From Arthrobacter sp. PM3 (GTDB taxonomy: Bacteria; Actinomycetota; Actinomycetes; Actinomycetales; Micrococcaceae), in assembly GCF_003352915.1 (NCBI RefSeq), contig NZ_CP022314.1:2423623-2487622 (forward strand): 64,000 bases of DNA. The letters run 5' to 3'. The notes beneath the pieces are model-generated. The model worked only from the letters and a program-made list of their open reading frames with translations, did not search any database and had not been told where the DNA came from. Made by a program: the position numbers and the translations under genes. Numbering within the stretch: position 1 is the stretch's first letter; the number at the start of each line of letters is the position of its first letter. Below, piece by piece: positions 33,141 to 41,819 of this stretch.

Positions 33141-33851
33141 ATGCAACGAGCTTCCACCGGCAGCCGCTCCGAGGGGCGTTCCCCGGGCCGCGCCGTCAGC
33201 CGGCAGGTCCTGGCGGACCACGTCTATGAAGAACTTCTCGAGTCGCTCATGGATGGCCGGCTGGAACCCGGGGCCGCGGTGAGCATCGACGGGACCGCGA
33301 GGGACCTTGATGTTTCCCCCACCCCCGTGCGGGAGGCGCTGGCCAGGCTGGAACATACCGGCATGGTCCGGCGCGTGGCCCTCAAGGGTTACCGGGTCGC
33401 TCCGGTGTTCACCCAGGAGGACTTCGCGGAGCTCATGGAGGCCAGGCTCGCGATCGAGCCCGTCAATGCACGCTTGGCCTGCACCCGGCTGACGCCCGGC
33501 CGCCTGGCCGAACTGGAGCAGGCAGTAACCGATCTCAAGGACGCCCCGCGCGGGCCCTCCTTTGCCGAATTCCGCAGCTACCTCGAGGCTGATGAACGCT
33601 TCCACCGGCTCATCGCCGAACAGACCGGCAACCAGTTCATGGTCGCCGCCTACGCGGCCCTCGGCGGGCAGATCCAGCGGTTCCGCCTCTTCGGGGGAGT
33701 AGGCATCACCGACGCCGACCACGCCATCGCCGAACACCAGGCCGTCCTGGATGCGCTGGCATCGGGGGACCCGCAGAAAGCCGAAGCCGCCATGGCCGAG
33801 CACGTGCGCCAGGTCCGTGGCCGGGCCATCGCCGACGCCCCGGCCGACTGA
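33141..33851 (+). CDS. GntR family (FCD subfamily) transcriptional regulator
   Basis: A 236-residue regulator. The winged helix is at about 25-90 (VYEELLESLMDGRLEPGAAV, then LDVSPTPVREALARLEHTGM), the FCD ligand domain follows (EARLAIEPVNARLACTRL, then DERFHRLIAEQTGN, and H-x-x-x-H-like metal residues in DADHAIAEHQAVLDALASGD). FCD regulators bind small sugar acids, polyols or their phosphates. Palindromes TCCTATAGGA in front of this gene and of the next operon mark it as the local, self-controlled repressor of the tetritol-type pathway. It lies directly after repeat locus 1. Confidence 0.88.
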   Translation: MQRASTGSRSEGRSPGRAVSRQVLADHVYEELLESLMDGRLEPGAAVSIDGTARDLDVSPTPVREALARLEHTGMVRRVALKGYRVAPVFTQEDFAELMEARLAIEPVNARLACTRLTPGRLAELEQAVTDLKDAPRGPSFAEFRSYLEADERFHRLIAEQTGNQFMVAAYAALGGQIQRFRLFGGVGITDADHAIAEHQAVLDALASGDPQKAEAAMAEHVRQVRGRAIADAPAD

Positions 33852-33892
33852 CCCCGGCGGCTGACCCCGGCCGACTGACCCGGCCGACTGAT
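33840..33892 (+). repeat. Short tandem repeat at the end of gntR
   Basis: About four imperfect copies of a 13-14 bp unit, CCGGCCGACTGACC, cover the gntR stop codon and the following 40 bp. It is probably slippage-generated. Confidence 0.55.
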
Positions 33893-33957
33893 CTAGCCGG
33901 CGCCCCGGCGACCCCAGAATCCACCGCTTCAGCAGCCCTCTTCCCAGCTCAGCAAGA

Positions 33958-34036
33958 TCCCTATAGGATCTTCGATTGTTACGAGCAGCCCCGATGTGAC
34001 CTTGACAACAAGTTTTCGATAGTAAATCCTATAGGA
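33958..34036 (+). promoter_or_regulatory. Promoter and two GntR operators of the tetritol-type operon
   Basis: A perfect -35 box TTGACA lies at 34002-34007. TCCTATAGGA (34027-34036) lies where the -10 region should be, identical to the site before gntR. A one-mismatch copy, CCCTATAGGA, is at 33959-33968, 68 bp upstream. Two sites on the operon side and one before gntR are consistent with repression by looping or by blocking of polymerase. AAGGAG (34051-34056) then serves the first gene. Confidence 0.65.
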
Positions 34037-34062
34037 AACAGGATTCCACGAAGGAGTGACCC

Positions 34063-35067
34063 ATGGCCTACACCGCCGAAAACTGGCCCATCACCGCGGC
34101 GCTGCTGCAGTTCCCGGGCACCGACGCCCAGGGCACCCACATCAACGACGCCCCCGCCTCCGCCTGGGCCGAGGTGCTGCAGGAAGTCAAGGACGCAGGC
34201 TTCGCCAACGCCGACCTCACGGACAGCTGGGTCCGCCCGGGCGACCTCAGCCCCGCGCGGCTCGCCGAATTCAAGCAGACCGCCGACGCCGTCCGGATCG
34301 GCGTCCCGGTCATTTCCGCCATCCGCCGCAGCGTCATCGAGACCGGAAACTGGGAAGCCAACCTGGCCTACAGCCACCGCACCATCGACGCCGCGGCCGA
34401 GCTCGGCTGCGAGGTCGTCTCGTTCGGACTGCACCAGGCCATCACCCCGGAGCAGCAGAAGCAGCTGTGGTTCTGGACCGTCGAGGGCTACAAGGACCCG
34501 GTGGGGGACAAGGAAACCTGGGACAAGGCCGTCACCCGGCTGCGCGAACTCGGCCGGCACGCCGCCGACGTCGGCATCCTGCTCTCGCTCGAAATGTACG
34601 AGGACACCTACCTCGGCACCGCGGACTCCTCCGTCCAGCTGGTCCAGGACATCGGCCTGGCCAACGTCGGCCTCAACCCGGACCTCGGCAACCTGATCCG
34701 GCTCCACCGCCCCATCGAGGACTGGCGCGAAATGGTCGCCAAGACCCTCCCGTACTCCAACTACTGGCACATGAAGAACTACATCCGCGACGAGGACACC
34801 GCCCGTGGGACCTACGTCGCGATGCCGGCCCCGATGGAAAGCGGCCTCATCAACTACCGCGAGGCGTTCAAGGTGGCCCTCTCCGTCGGTTTCCAGGGCA
34901 TCCTCTGCACCGAGCACTACGGCGGCGACGGTCTCAGCGTCACGGCCAGCAACCAGGACTACCTCCGCCGCCAGATCCTGCCGAAGACCGACGGCTACGC
35001 CCTCGGCCAAAGCCAGGTCGCCCAGGGCAGGCAGCTGCCCGCGACGGCGGAACTCGCCAGCGCCTGA
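34063..35067 (+). CDS. Sugar-phosphate isomerase/epimerase (TIM barrel), EryC-like
   Basis: A 334-residue xylose-isomerase-like TIM barrel. Metal-binding carboxylates and His are recognisable in LLSLEMYEDTYLG, VGLNPDLGNLIRLHRP, YWHMKNYIRDED and GFQGILCTEHYGGDG. In Brucella the family member EryC is a tetrulose-4-phosphate racemase in erythritol use. The neighbours here (tetrulose-type kinase, RpiB-like and Tpi-like isomerases, SDR) make the same step likely: L- to D-3-tetrulose-4-phosphate. This assignment is by context and family only. It is the first gene of the operon, with AAGGAG before its ATG and GntR sites upstream. Confidence 0.78.
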   Translation: MAYTAENWPITAALLQFPGTDAQGTHINDAPASAWAEVLQEVKDAGFANADLTDSWVRPGDLSPARLAEFKQTADAVRIGVPVISAIRRSVIETGNWEANLAYSHRTIDAAAELGCEVVSFGLHQAITPEQQKQLWFWTVEGYKDPVGDKETWDKAVTRLRELGRHAADVGILLSLEMYEDTYLGTADSSVQLVQDIGLANVGLNPDLGNLIRLHRPIEDWREMVAKTLPYSNYWHMKNYIRDEDTARGTYVAMPAPMESGLINYREAFKVALSVGFQGILCTEHYGGDGLSVTASNQDYLRRQILPKTDGYALGQSQVAQGRQLPATAELASA

Positions 35068-35108
35068 CCCCGGCACCCCTTCCCCAATACGGATTCAATG
35101 AGGAAACC

Positions 35109-36875
35109 ATGACCCAGATCTTCGACAACCCCGCAGACTTTGCGGATGAGGCACTGGACGGCTTCGTGGCGGCCAACCGCGGCTACGTCGCCCGTGTCGA
35201 CGGCGGCGTCGTCCGCTCCACCGAAGTCCCCGCCGGGCAGGTCGCCCTTGTGGTCGGCGGCGGCTCCGGGCACTACCCCGCGTTCGCGGGCCTCGTCGGC
35301 CCGGGACTGGCCACCGCCTCTGCCTGCGGCAACATGTTCGCCTCTCCCGCAGCCGGGCAGGTCTACCGCGTGGCCAAGGCGGCCAACGCCGGCGGCGGCG
35401 TGCTGCTCAGCTACGGCAACTACGCCGGCGACGTCCTGCACTTCGGCCAGGCCCAGCTGCGGCTCAACGCCGAGGGCATCGAAACCCGCACGGTCCTGGT
35501 CACCGACGACATCGCCAGCGCCCCGCTGGACCAGATCGAGAAACGCCGCGGCATCGCCGGGGACCTGACGGTCTTCAAGATCGCCGGCGCCGCCGCGGAA
35601 GCGGGCCTCAGCCTGGACGACGTCGAACGGCTGGCCATCCGCACCAACTACCGCACCCGGTCCCTCGGCGTCGCCTTCGACGGCTGCACCCTCCCGGGCG
35701 CCGCCGAGCCGCTCTTCCACGTACCGGCGGGACACATGTCCCTCGGTCTGGGCATCCACGGCGAACCCGGCATCTCCGACCACCCCATGCCCACCGCCTC
35801 CGAACTCGCCGACCTCCTGGTCGGCCGGCTGCTGGCCGACAAGCCGGAGGACGCCGGCACCCGCGTGGTCGCGATCGTCAACGGCCTCGGCACCGTCAAG
35901 TACGACGAACTGTTCCTGCTCTACGGCAAGATCGAGAAGCTCCTCACCGCCGCCGGGCTCACGGTGGTGGAACCCGAATGCGGCGAGCTCGTCACCAGCC
36001 TGGACATGTCCGGCCTCTCCCTGACCCTGCTGTGGCTGGATGAGGAACTCGAACAGTACTGGGCCGCCCCGGCCGACACCCCCGCGTTCCGCAAAGGCAA
36101 CCTGGCGCCCCGCGCCCGCCGCGAACTCGCCGGCCCGGAGACCGCAACGGCCGCGGACGCCGAACGCGCCACCCCGGCGGCGGCGGAGCTGGGCCGGCTG
36201 GCCGCCGACCTCCTTGGCCAGGTGCGGGACGTCGTCGTCGAGCACGAAGAAGAGCTGGGCCGGCTGGACGCCATCGCCGGCGACGGCGACCACGGGATCG
36301 GCATGCGCCGCGGCGTGGAAGCGGCCGTCGCCGCGGCCCGGGAGGCGGCCGGGAACGACGGCGGCGCGTCGGCCGCGCGGATCCTGACCGCCGCAGGGGA
36401 GGCCTGGAGCGAACGCGCCGGCGGCACCTCGGGTGCGCTGTGGGGCTCGGCGGTGATCGCCGCCGGCCAGGCCCTCGGCAACCGGGACAGCTACAGCGGT
36501 GAGGACGCGGCCGCCGCGGTCACGGCCTTCACCGATGCCATCACCGCCCTCGGCAAGGCCGAGCCCGGCGATAAAACCATGGTCGACGCGCTGCTGCCGT
36601 TCCGGGACGCCTTCCTCACCGCGTTCGACGGCGGCGCCACCGCGGCCGGGTCACTCGCCGCCGCGGCGGCCGCCGCCACGGACGCCGCCGACCGGACCGC
36701 CGGGCTGCGCCCGCTCAAAGGCCGGGCCCGCCCGCTCGCCGAGAAGAGCCTCGGCCACCCCGACCCCGGGGCCGTGTCCTTCGCGCTCATCGCCGCCCGG
36801 GTCGCCGCCCGCGCCGCGGATTCACCCGCCCCAACCTCACCGGAACAGGCACTACAAGCAGGAGTACAAGCATGA
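35109..36875 (+). CDS. Dihydroxyacetone/erythrulose kinase, DhaK-DhaL fusion
   Basis: A 588-residue ATP-dependent kinase with a DhaK domain (1-335) and a DhaL domain (about 370-588). In Dha[21 protein letters not shown] and the His of GLGIHGEPG (about 217) bind the ketose covalently. In Dha[17 protein letters not shown] (about 389) supplies the Mg-ATP aspartates. Such single-chain kinases phosphorylate dihydroxyacetone or tetruloses; the mycobacterial L- and D-erythrulose kinases are of this type. In this operon erythrulose is the likelier substrate, giving a tetrulose phosphate for the isomerases. GAGG precedes the ATG, and the next gene overlaps by 4 nt. Confidence 0.85.
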   Translation: MTQIFDNPADFADEALDGFVAANRGYVARVDGGVVRSTEVPAGQVALVVGGGSGHYPAFAGLVGPGLATASACGNMFASPAAGQVYRVAKAANAGGGVLLSYGNYAGDVLHFGQAQLRLNAEGIETRTVLVTDDIASAPLDQIEKRRGIAGDLTVFKIAGAAAEAGLSLDDVERLAIRTNYRTRSLGVAFDGCTLPGAAEPLFHVPAGHMSLGLGIHGEPGISDHPMPTASELADLLVGRLLADKPEDAGTRVVAIVNGLGTVKYDELFLLYGKIEKLLTAAGLTVVEPECGELVTSLDMSGLSLTLLWLDEELEQYWAAPADTPAFRKGNLAPRARRELAGPETATAADAERATPAAAELGRLAADLLGQVRDVVVEHEEELGRLDAIAGDGDHGIGMRRGVEAAVAAAREAAGNDGGASAARILTAAGEAWSERAGGTSGALWGSAVIAAGQALGNRDSYSGEDAAAAVTAFTDAITALGKAEPGDKTMVDALLPFRDAFLTAFDGGATAAGSLAAAAAAATDAADRTAGLRPLKGRARPLAEKSLGHPDPGAVSFALIAARVAARAADSPAPTSPEQALQAGVQA

Positions 36876-37354
36876 GCACAGCACCAGGCTGGCGCGTCGT
36901 CATCGGCAACGATGAGGCCGGCGTCGAATACAAGAACGCGCTGAAGGCGCTCCTCGAAGCCGATCCCCGGGTGGCTTCCGTCCACGACGTCGGAGTCGGC
37001 GCCAACGACTCCACCGCCTACCCGCACGTCGCCGTCGACGCCGCCCGGAAGGTCGCCGGGGGCGACGCCGACCGGGCGCTGCTGATCTGCGGCACCGGTC
37101 TCGGCGTGGCCATCGCGGCCAACAAGGTTCCCGGCGTCCGGGCCGTCACCGCCCACGACAGCTACTCCGTGGAACGTTCGGTGCTGAGCAACAACGCCCA
37201 GGTCCTCACCCTGGGCCAGCGCGTCATCGGACTGGAACTGGCCAAGAAGCTCGTGGGTGAATGGCTGGGTCACCGCTTCGACGAAAACTCTTCCTCCGCC
37301 GCCAAGGTGGACGCCATCTGCTCCTACGAGCCCGACTACACGAAGGCAGTCTGA
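36872..37354 (+). CDS. RpiB/LacAB-family sugar-phosphate isomerase, EryI-like
   Basis: A 160-residue RpiB-family protein. The catalytic base Cys lies in [16 protein letters not shown] (about 74), and [15 protein letters not shown] closes the phosphate site. It starts in an ATGA overlap with the kinase. RpiB itself interconverts ribose- and ribulose-5-phosphate; in erythritol pathways the paralogue EryI converts D-erythrulose-4-phosphate to D-erythrose-4-phosphate. Position right after the kinase favours the second role. The step would feed the pentose phosphate pathway. Confidence 0.85.
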   Translation: MSTAPGWRVVIGNDEAGVEYKNALKALLEADPRVASVHDVGVGANDSTAYPHVAVDAARKVAGGDADRALLICGTGLGVAIAANKVPGVRAVTAHDSYSVERSVLSNNAQVLTLGQRVIGLELAKKLVGEWLGHRFDENSSSAAKVDAICSYEPDYTKAV

Positions 37355-37356
37355 CC

Positions 37357-38349
37357 ATGACCGAACAAACCCAGCCGAACACCGCAGCCGCCATTAACGC
37401 CGCCCGCACGATCGCCGTCGTCGGCTCCGGCTACATGGGCGGCGGGATCGCGCAGGTCCTGGCCCTCGGCGGCGCGCGCGTCGCCCTGGCCGACGTCTCC
37501 GCCGAAGTGGCGCAGAAGAACTACGAGCGGCTGCTGGCCGAATCAGACGAGTTCGTCGCCGCCGGGCTGTTCCCCGAGGGCTCCACGGAGATCCTGAAGA
37601 CCAACCTCTGGGCTGCGAAGGACATTGAGGAGGCCGTGGCGGACGCCGACTTCATCGAAGAAGCCGTCCCCGAGGTCATCGCCATCAAGCACGAGACCCT
37701 GGCCCGCATCAGCGCCGCCGCCCGCCCGGACGCGATCATCGGCTCCAACACCTCCACGATCTCCATCGCGGAGCTGTCCGAACCCGTCGCCCACCCGGAA
37801 CGCTTCCTGGGTGTGCACTTCTCCAACCCGTCCCCGTTCATCCCCGGCGTGGAGATCATCCCGCACGCCGGCACCTCGGCGGCCACGGTCGGCGCCGTCC
37901 GCGAGCTCGTGCACGCCGCCGGCAAGCAGACCGCCGTCGTCAAGGACGTCACCGGCTTCGTGCTCAACCGGCTCCAGTACGCGCTGTTCCACGAGGCCGC
38001 CCAGCTGGTGGAGCAGGACATCGCGACCGCCGAGGACATCGACACGCTGGTCCGCACCACGTTCGGTTTCCGGCTGCCGTTCTTCGGCCCCTTCGCGATC
38101 GCCGACATGGCCGGCCTGGACGTCTACAACTTCTGTTACAAGTCGCTCCAGACCGACTTCCCGGAACGGTTCGCGACGCCGAAGATCCTCACCGACCTCG
38201 TGGAGGCCGGCAAGCTGGGCACCAAGTCCGGTGCCGGGTTCCTCAACGTCCCCGCCGAGCGCACACCGGAGCTGATCGCCTACCGCAACAAGGCCTACGT
38301 GGCCATGCAGCAGCTGCTCGAGGACCTCGGTCCCGCCCCGATCAACTGA
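37357..38349 (+). CDS. 3-hydroxyacyl-CoA dehydrogenase-family NAD-dependent dehydrogenase
   Basis: A 330-residue two-domain dehydrogenase: Rossmann motif VVGSGYMGGGIAQVLALGG (about 17-35), catalytic region SNPSPFIPGVEIIPHAGT, and a helical dimer domain containing TGFVLNRLQYALFHEAAQLV. The family acts on 3-hydroxyacyl-CoAs, but members such as L-gulonate dehydrogenase oxidise hydroxy-acids of sugars. In this operon a polyol or sugar-acid substrate is likelier than a fatty acyl-CoA: no thiolase or enoyl-CoA hydratase is near. GAAGG precedes the ATG. The exact step is not assigned. Confidence 0.8.
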   Translation: MTEQTQPNTAAAINAARTIAVVGSGYMGGGIAQVLALGGARVALADVSAEVAQKNYERLLAESDEFVAAGLFPEGSTEILKTNLWAAKDIEEAVADADFIEEAVPEVIAIKHETLARISAAARPDAIIGSNTSTISIAELSEPVAHPERFLGVHFSNPSPFIPGVEIIPHAGTSAATVGAVRELVHAAGKQTAVVKDVTGFVLNRLQYALFHEAAQLVEQDIATAEDIDTLVRTTFGFRLPFFGPFAIADMAGLDVYNFCYKSLQTDFPERFATPKILTDLVEAGKLGTKSGAGFLNVPAERTPELIAYRNKAYVAMQQLLEDLGPAPIN

Positions 38350-38379
38350 CCCCTCTTTCCGTTTTCTCCAAGGAGCACC

Positions 38380-39147
38380 ATGAGCACTTTCCCCGCAGAC
38401 CGCACAGCGATCGTCACCGGCGCCGTGTCCGAACGCGGCATCGGCCGCGCCACCGCCGGCTACCTGGCGGCGCAGGGCTGGAACATCGGCATCATTGACC
38501 TCGACGACGCCCTCTGCAAGGCCGCCGCGAAGGAACTGGCCGCCGAATACGGCGTCAAGGCCTACGGCGCCGGCGCCAACGTCGGCGACGAAGCCTCCGT
38601 CCGCGCCGCCATCGACGCCATCGAGGCCGAGCTGCCGCAGATCGTGGCCCTGGCCAACGTGGCCGGCGTCAGTTCCCCGGTGCCGTACATGGAACTCGAC
38701 GCCGCCGAATGGGACCGGGTGCTGGGCATCAACCTCAACGGCGTCCACTACGCCACCCGCCGGGTCGCCGAATCCATGGTCAAAAACAGGATCGGGCGGA
38801 TCGTCAACATCTCCTCCGTCTCGGCCCAGCGCGGCGGTGGCACCTACTCCAAGACGCCCTACTCGGTGGCCAAGGCCGGCGTGATCGGCCTGACCCGCTC
38901 CACCGCCCGCGAACTGGGCGAATACGACATCACCGTCAACGCGATCTCTCCCGGCCCCATCGACACCGACATCATGGGCGGAACCCTCAGCCAGGAACGC
39001 AAAGACGAGCTGACCAAAGACCTCGTGGTCAACCGGGTGGGCTCCACCCGCGACATCGCGGCCGCCATCGCCTTCCTCATCAGCGAGGACGCCGGCTACA
39101 TCTCCGGCCAGACGCTGAATGTGGATGGCGGACTCTACATGCACTAA
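38380..39147 (+). CDS. SDR family dehydrogenase, probable tetritol dehydrogenase
   Basis: A 255-residue classical SDR. The cofactor loop is TGAVSERGIGRATAGYLA; D in IGIIDLDD suggests NAD preference; NVAGVSS, the active-site Ser (NISSVSAQRGGGTYSK) and the YSVAKAG tetrad follow; the tail is TLNVDGGLYMH. In Mycobacterium smegmatis, threitol and erythritol are first oxidised by dehydrogenases of this kind to erythrulose. Here it is the best candidate for that entry step. AAGGAG is 5 nt before the ATG. Confidence 0.82.
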   Translation: MSTFPADRTAIVTGAVSERGIGRATAGYLAAQGWNIGIIDLDDALCKAAAKELAAEYGVKAYGAGANVGDEASVRAAIDAIEAELPQIVALANVAGVSSPVPYMELDAAEWDRVLGINLNGVHYATRRVAESMVKNRIGRIVNISSVSAQRGGGTYSKTPYSVAKAGVIGLTRSTARELGEYDITVNAISPGPIDTDIMGGTLSQERKDELTKDLVVNRVGSTRDIAAAIAFLISEDAGYISGQTLNVDGGLYMH

Positions 39148-39159
39148 GGAAGAAGTCCC

Positions 39160-39288
39160 GTGGCACACCACAGCAAGACTGCAGCCCCCGGCGGATCCGC
39201 GGCCTGGAGCAAGGGCCGGAAGATCTACCTCGCCGTCGGGATCCTGGCCTGCGCGGCCGGGATCATGATGATGGCTTTCGGCCGCTAG
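39160..39288 (+). CDS. 42-residue single-TM protein between SDR and MFS genes
   Basis: A very short reading frame from GTG 39160, with AAGGAAG 8 nt upstream. It encodes a basic hydrophilic start (MAHHSKTAAPGGSAAWSKGR) and one transmembrane helix (IYLAVGILACAAGIMMMAF). It fills the gap between the dehydrogenase and the transporter in an otherwise tight operon. A similar one-helix peptide follows the other MFS transporter at 49050-50444, so it may be a small subunit of the transporter. No homology was tested. Confidence 0.6.
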   Translation: MAHHSKTAAPGGSAAWSKGRKIYLAVGILACAAGIMMMAFGR

Positions 39289-39363
39289 CCGTTCGCCCCC
39301 TACGCACCACCCTGTTCTACCTTCCTGATCTACTCAAACTGATTCACTCAATGAGGAGTTTTG

Positions 39364-40713
39364 ATGTCCGTAGCAACAACCTCCACCAGGGAGCTCCTGG
39401 AGACGCCGGTCCTGAAATCGGCCATCTCCAAGGCTTCCCGGCGGCTCATGCCCATGCTCGTCATCCTGTATGTGGTGGCGTTCCTGGACCGCACCAACGT
39501 GGGCTTCTCCGAGGCCGCCCTGGGGGTGGACAAGGGCATTAGCGCCGGCGCCTTCGCCCTGGGCGCCGGGATCTTCTTCATCGGCTACGCCCTGTTCGAG
39601 ATCCCCAGCAACCTGCTCCTGACCAAGTTCGGCGCCAAGGTCTGGCTGGCCCGCATCGCCATCACCTGGGGCATCGTCTCCGCGTGCTTCGCGTTCGTGC
39701 AGGGCGAGACGTCCTTCATCATCCTGCGCTTCCTGCTCGGCGTGACCGAGGCCGGGCTCTTCCCGGGCGTCATCATGTTCCTGGCCGCCTGGTTCCCCAA
39801 CAAGGTCCGGGTCAAGATGTTCGCGATCTTCTACCTGGCCCAGCCGTTCTCCCAGATGATGGGCGCCCCGCTGTCCGGCTGGCTCATCAACATCGGCGAC
39901 CAGGTCCCCGGTGTCCACGGCTGGCAGGTCATGTTCTTCGTCGAAGGCATGCTCGCCGTCGTCGCCGGCGTCGCCGCGTACTTCTTCCTCATCAACAGCC
40001 CGCAGGACGCCAAGTTCCTGGACAAGGACGAGAAGAAAGCCCTCCAGGACGTCATGGCCCTGGAAGACACCGTCAAGGAGGAGACCGGCCCGCGCGGTGT
40101 ATTCGCGGCCATGAAGAACGGCAAGGTCTGGTACTTCACCATCATCTACTTCTGCCTGCAGATCGCCGTCTACGGCGTCACGTTCTACCTGCCGCAGCAG
40201 GTGGCGCAGCTGACCGGGCAGAAGGTGGGCCTCGCCGTCGGACTCATGGCAGCGATCCCGTGGTTCTTCGGCATCTTCGCCTGCTACTTCATCGGCAAGG
40301 CCGCCAACACCGTGGTCCGCCGCAGGGTCTGGGGCACGGGGCTGTTCGTCTCGACCGGCCTGTGCATCTTCGGCTCGGCCTGGGCCGGCGCCAACCACGT
40401 CCCGGCCCTGGGCATCGTCTTCATCAGCCTCGCCGTCTGCAGCTTCCTGTCCATCGGCCCCATCGCCTGGTCCTACCCGACGGCGTTCCTCACCGGTACG
40501 GCCGCGGCCGCGGGCATCGGCCTGATCAACTCGCTCGGCAACCTGGGCGGCTTCGTCGCCCCGATCCTGCGGACCTGGGTCAACCAGGTCACCGCGTCCG
40601 ACACCGGAACCATGGGCGTCTACGCCCTGGGCGTGCTCCCGTTCCTCGCCGCGGCGATGATGTTCGGCACCCGCCGGTTCAAGAACAAGGCCGACGAGCT
40701 GCTGGAACACTAG
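39364..40713 (+). CDS. MFS transporter (anion:cation symporter type)
   Basis: A 449-residue, 12-helix major facilitator. FLDRTNVGFSEAALGVDKGI at the first helix and GVTEAGLFPGVIMFLAAWFP in helix 4 are hallmarks of the ACS family (phthalate, tartrate, hexuronate and similar permeases). The ATG at 39364 has GAGGAG 5 nt upstream. It is presumably the uptake system of the operon. ACS members mostly carry acids, so the imported compound could be a four-carbon sugar acid rather than a tetritol; this is the main reason to keep the pathway call open. Confidence 0.85.
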   Translation: MSVATTSTRELLETPVLKSAISKASRRLMPMLVILYVVAFLDRTNVGFSEAALGVDKGISAGAFALGAGIFFIGYALFEIPSNLLLTKFGAKVWLARIAITWGIVSACFAFVQGETSFIILRFLLGVTEAGLFPGVIMFLAAWFPNKVRVKMFAIFYLAQPFSQMMGAPLSGWLINIGDQVPGVHGWQVMFFVEGMLAVVAGVAAYFFLINSPQDAKFLDKDEKKALQDVMALEDTVKEETGPRGVFAAMKNGKVWYFTIIYFCLQIAVYGVTFYLPQQVAQLTGQKVGLAVGLMAAIPWFFGIFACYFIGKAANTVVRRRVWGTGLFVSTGLCIFGSAWAGANHVPALGIVFISLAVCSFLSIGPIAWSYPTAFLTGTAAAAGIGLINSLGNLGGFVAPILRTWVNQVTASDTGTMGVYALGVLPFLAAAMMFGTRRFKNKADELLEH

Positions 40714-40749
40714 CCGGCAGGCTCTATCCCGCACGAGAGAAAGTACGCC

Positions 40750-41580
40750 ATGCAGCAGAGTTCCAGCGGCCAGGCACCCGACGCCCGCATTCGGGCGGAC
40801 GTCCCCATTTGGGTGGGTGTCAGCACCAAGATGTACCTCGGCTACGGGGACAGCCTGGACTGGCTGGGGCAGCTGCGGCAGGAAGTGGACGCCCGTCCGG
40901 CCCTCGCGGCCGGGCGGGTTGTCCCGTTTGTGATTCCGTCCTTCCCCGTCCTGCCCGCGGCGGCTGCGTTATTGGCGGGGTCGCCGGTGCTGCTCGGCGC
41001 GCAGGACTGCGGCTGGGCCGACGGTCCGTGGACCGGCGAGGTGGCCCCGTCCATGCTCGCCGAACTCGGGGTCCGGCTCGTGGAAATCGGCCACGCCGAA
41101 CGCCGCCGCCACTTCGGCGAAGACGACGCCATGGTGGCGCGCAAAGTCCGGGCCGCGGTCGACGCCGGGCTGACGCCGCTGCTGTGCGTAGGCGAGACAG
41201 GCCACGGCTCGCCGGCGGCCGCGGCTGAGTTCGTGCACGGCCAGATCGCCTCGGCCGTCGACGGCGACTGGACCCTCGCCGGCCGCCTGGTGGTGGCCTA
41301 CGAGCCGGTCTGGGCCATTGGCGCGGCGGAACCGGCGGCCGCCGGCTACGTCTCCGACGTCGTCCTACGGCTCCGCGGGCACCTCGCCGCTGCTGGCCTC
41401 TGCGACTTTCCGGTCATCTACGGCGGCTCGGCCAAGCCCGGGCTGCTGCCCACCCTCGACGGTGTCTCCGGCCTGTTCCTGGGCCGCTTCGCGCACGATC
41501 CCGCGAACTTCGGCCGCGTGCTCGATGAGGCCCTCCTGCTCGCGGACCGGTCCCCGGCATCCGCAGCCCCCGCCCCGTAG
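40750..41580 (+). CDS. Triosephosphate isomerase family protein, EryH/TpiA2-like
   Basis: A 276-residue TIM-family isomerase. The catalytic residues are present: Lys in GVSTKMYLGY (the usual NWKMN is altered), His in EIGHAERRRHFGE, and Glu in VVAYEPVWAIGAAEPAAAGY. The last differs from the glycolytic loop-6 sequence, and the end reads IYGGSAKPGLL instead of the housekeeping YGGSV. These changes are as expected for a paralogue. In erythritol degradation EryH (TpiA2) isomerises D-3-tetrulose-4-phosphate to D-erythrulose-4-phosphate. It is the last gene of the operon; repeat locus 2 begins 15 bp after its stop. Confidence 0.82.
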   Translation: MQQSSSGQAPDARIRADVPIWVGVSTKMYLGYGDSLDWLGQLRQEVDARPALAAGRVVPFVIPSFPVLPAAAALLAGSPVLLGAQDCGWADGPWTGEVAPSMLAELGVRLVEIGHAERRRHFGEDDAMVARKVRAAVDAGLTPLLCVGETGHGSPAAAAEFVHGQIASAVDGDWTLAGRLVVAYEPVWAIGAAEPAAAGYVSDVVLRLRGHLAAAGLCDFPVIYGGSAKPGLLPTLDGVSGLFLGRFAHDPANFGRVLDEALLLADRSPASAAPAP

Positions 41581-41594
41581 CCGGCCCTGCCGCG

Positions 41595-41673
41595 GGACAT
41601 GCTCAGTCCTGGCCGCAGGCAACGGACATGATGCCATTGTGTCCACCGGCCGGGCCCCGCAGTGAGCATGCTC
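41595..41673 (+). repeat. 79-bp nested palindromic element, copy 3
   Basis: Decamers GGACATGCTC (41595) and GAGCATGCTC (41664) enclose a 21-bp centre at 41624-41644 starting GGACATGATGCC and ending TGTCC. Spacing (29-21-29) equals copies 1 and 2. The arms directly beside the centre do not pair perfectly here. Confidence 0.75.
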
Positions 41674-41740
41674 CTTGGTGCGGGAGCCCGGCGGATGAGT
41701 TGCCTTGGGATTTGCACCTGTCACGGGGCTGGTCGCCGCG

Positions 41741-41819
41741 GGACATGCTCAGTCGTGGCCGCCGGCAACGGACATGATGCCACTGTGTCCACTGGCCGGG
41801 CCCAGCAGTGAGCATGCTC
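41741..41819 (+). repeat. 79-bp nested palindromic element, copy 4
   Basis: Decamers at 41741 and 41810, centre at 41770-41790, again exactly 79 bp. It differs from copy 3 at only a few positions in the arms and one in the centre (ATGCCACTG for ATGCCATTG), so these two copies share a recent origin. Confidence 0.75.

Noticed and set aside
32646..33157. Open frames of 60-130 codons across repeat locus 1 with repeated Cys/Gly/Met/Arg-rich peptides
   Set aside because: They translate the tandem decamer array in several frames, have no ribosome sites and change with unit number.
34056..35108. N-terminal extension that would fuse the kinase to sequence over the epimerase gene
   Set aside because: The region is the epimerase read in another frame; the kinase has its own ribosome site and ATG at 35109.
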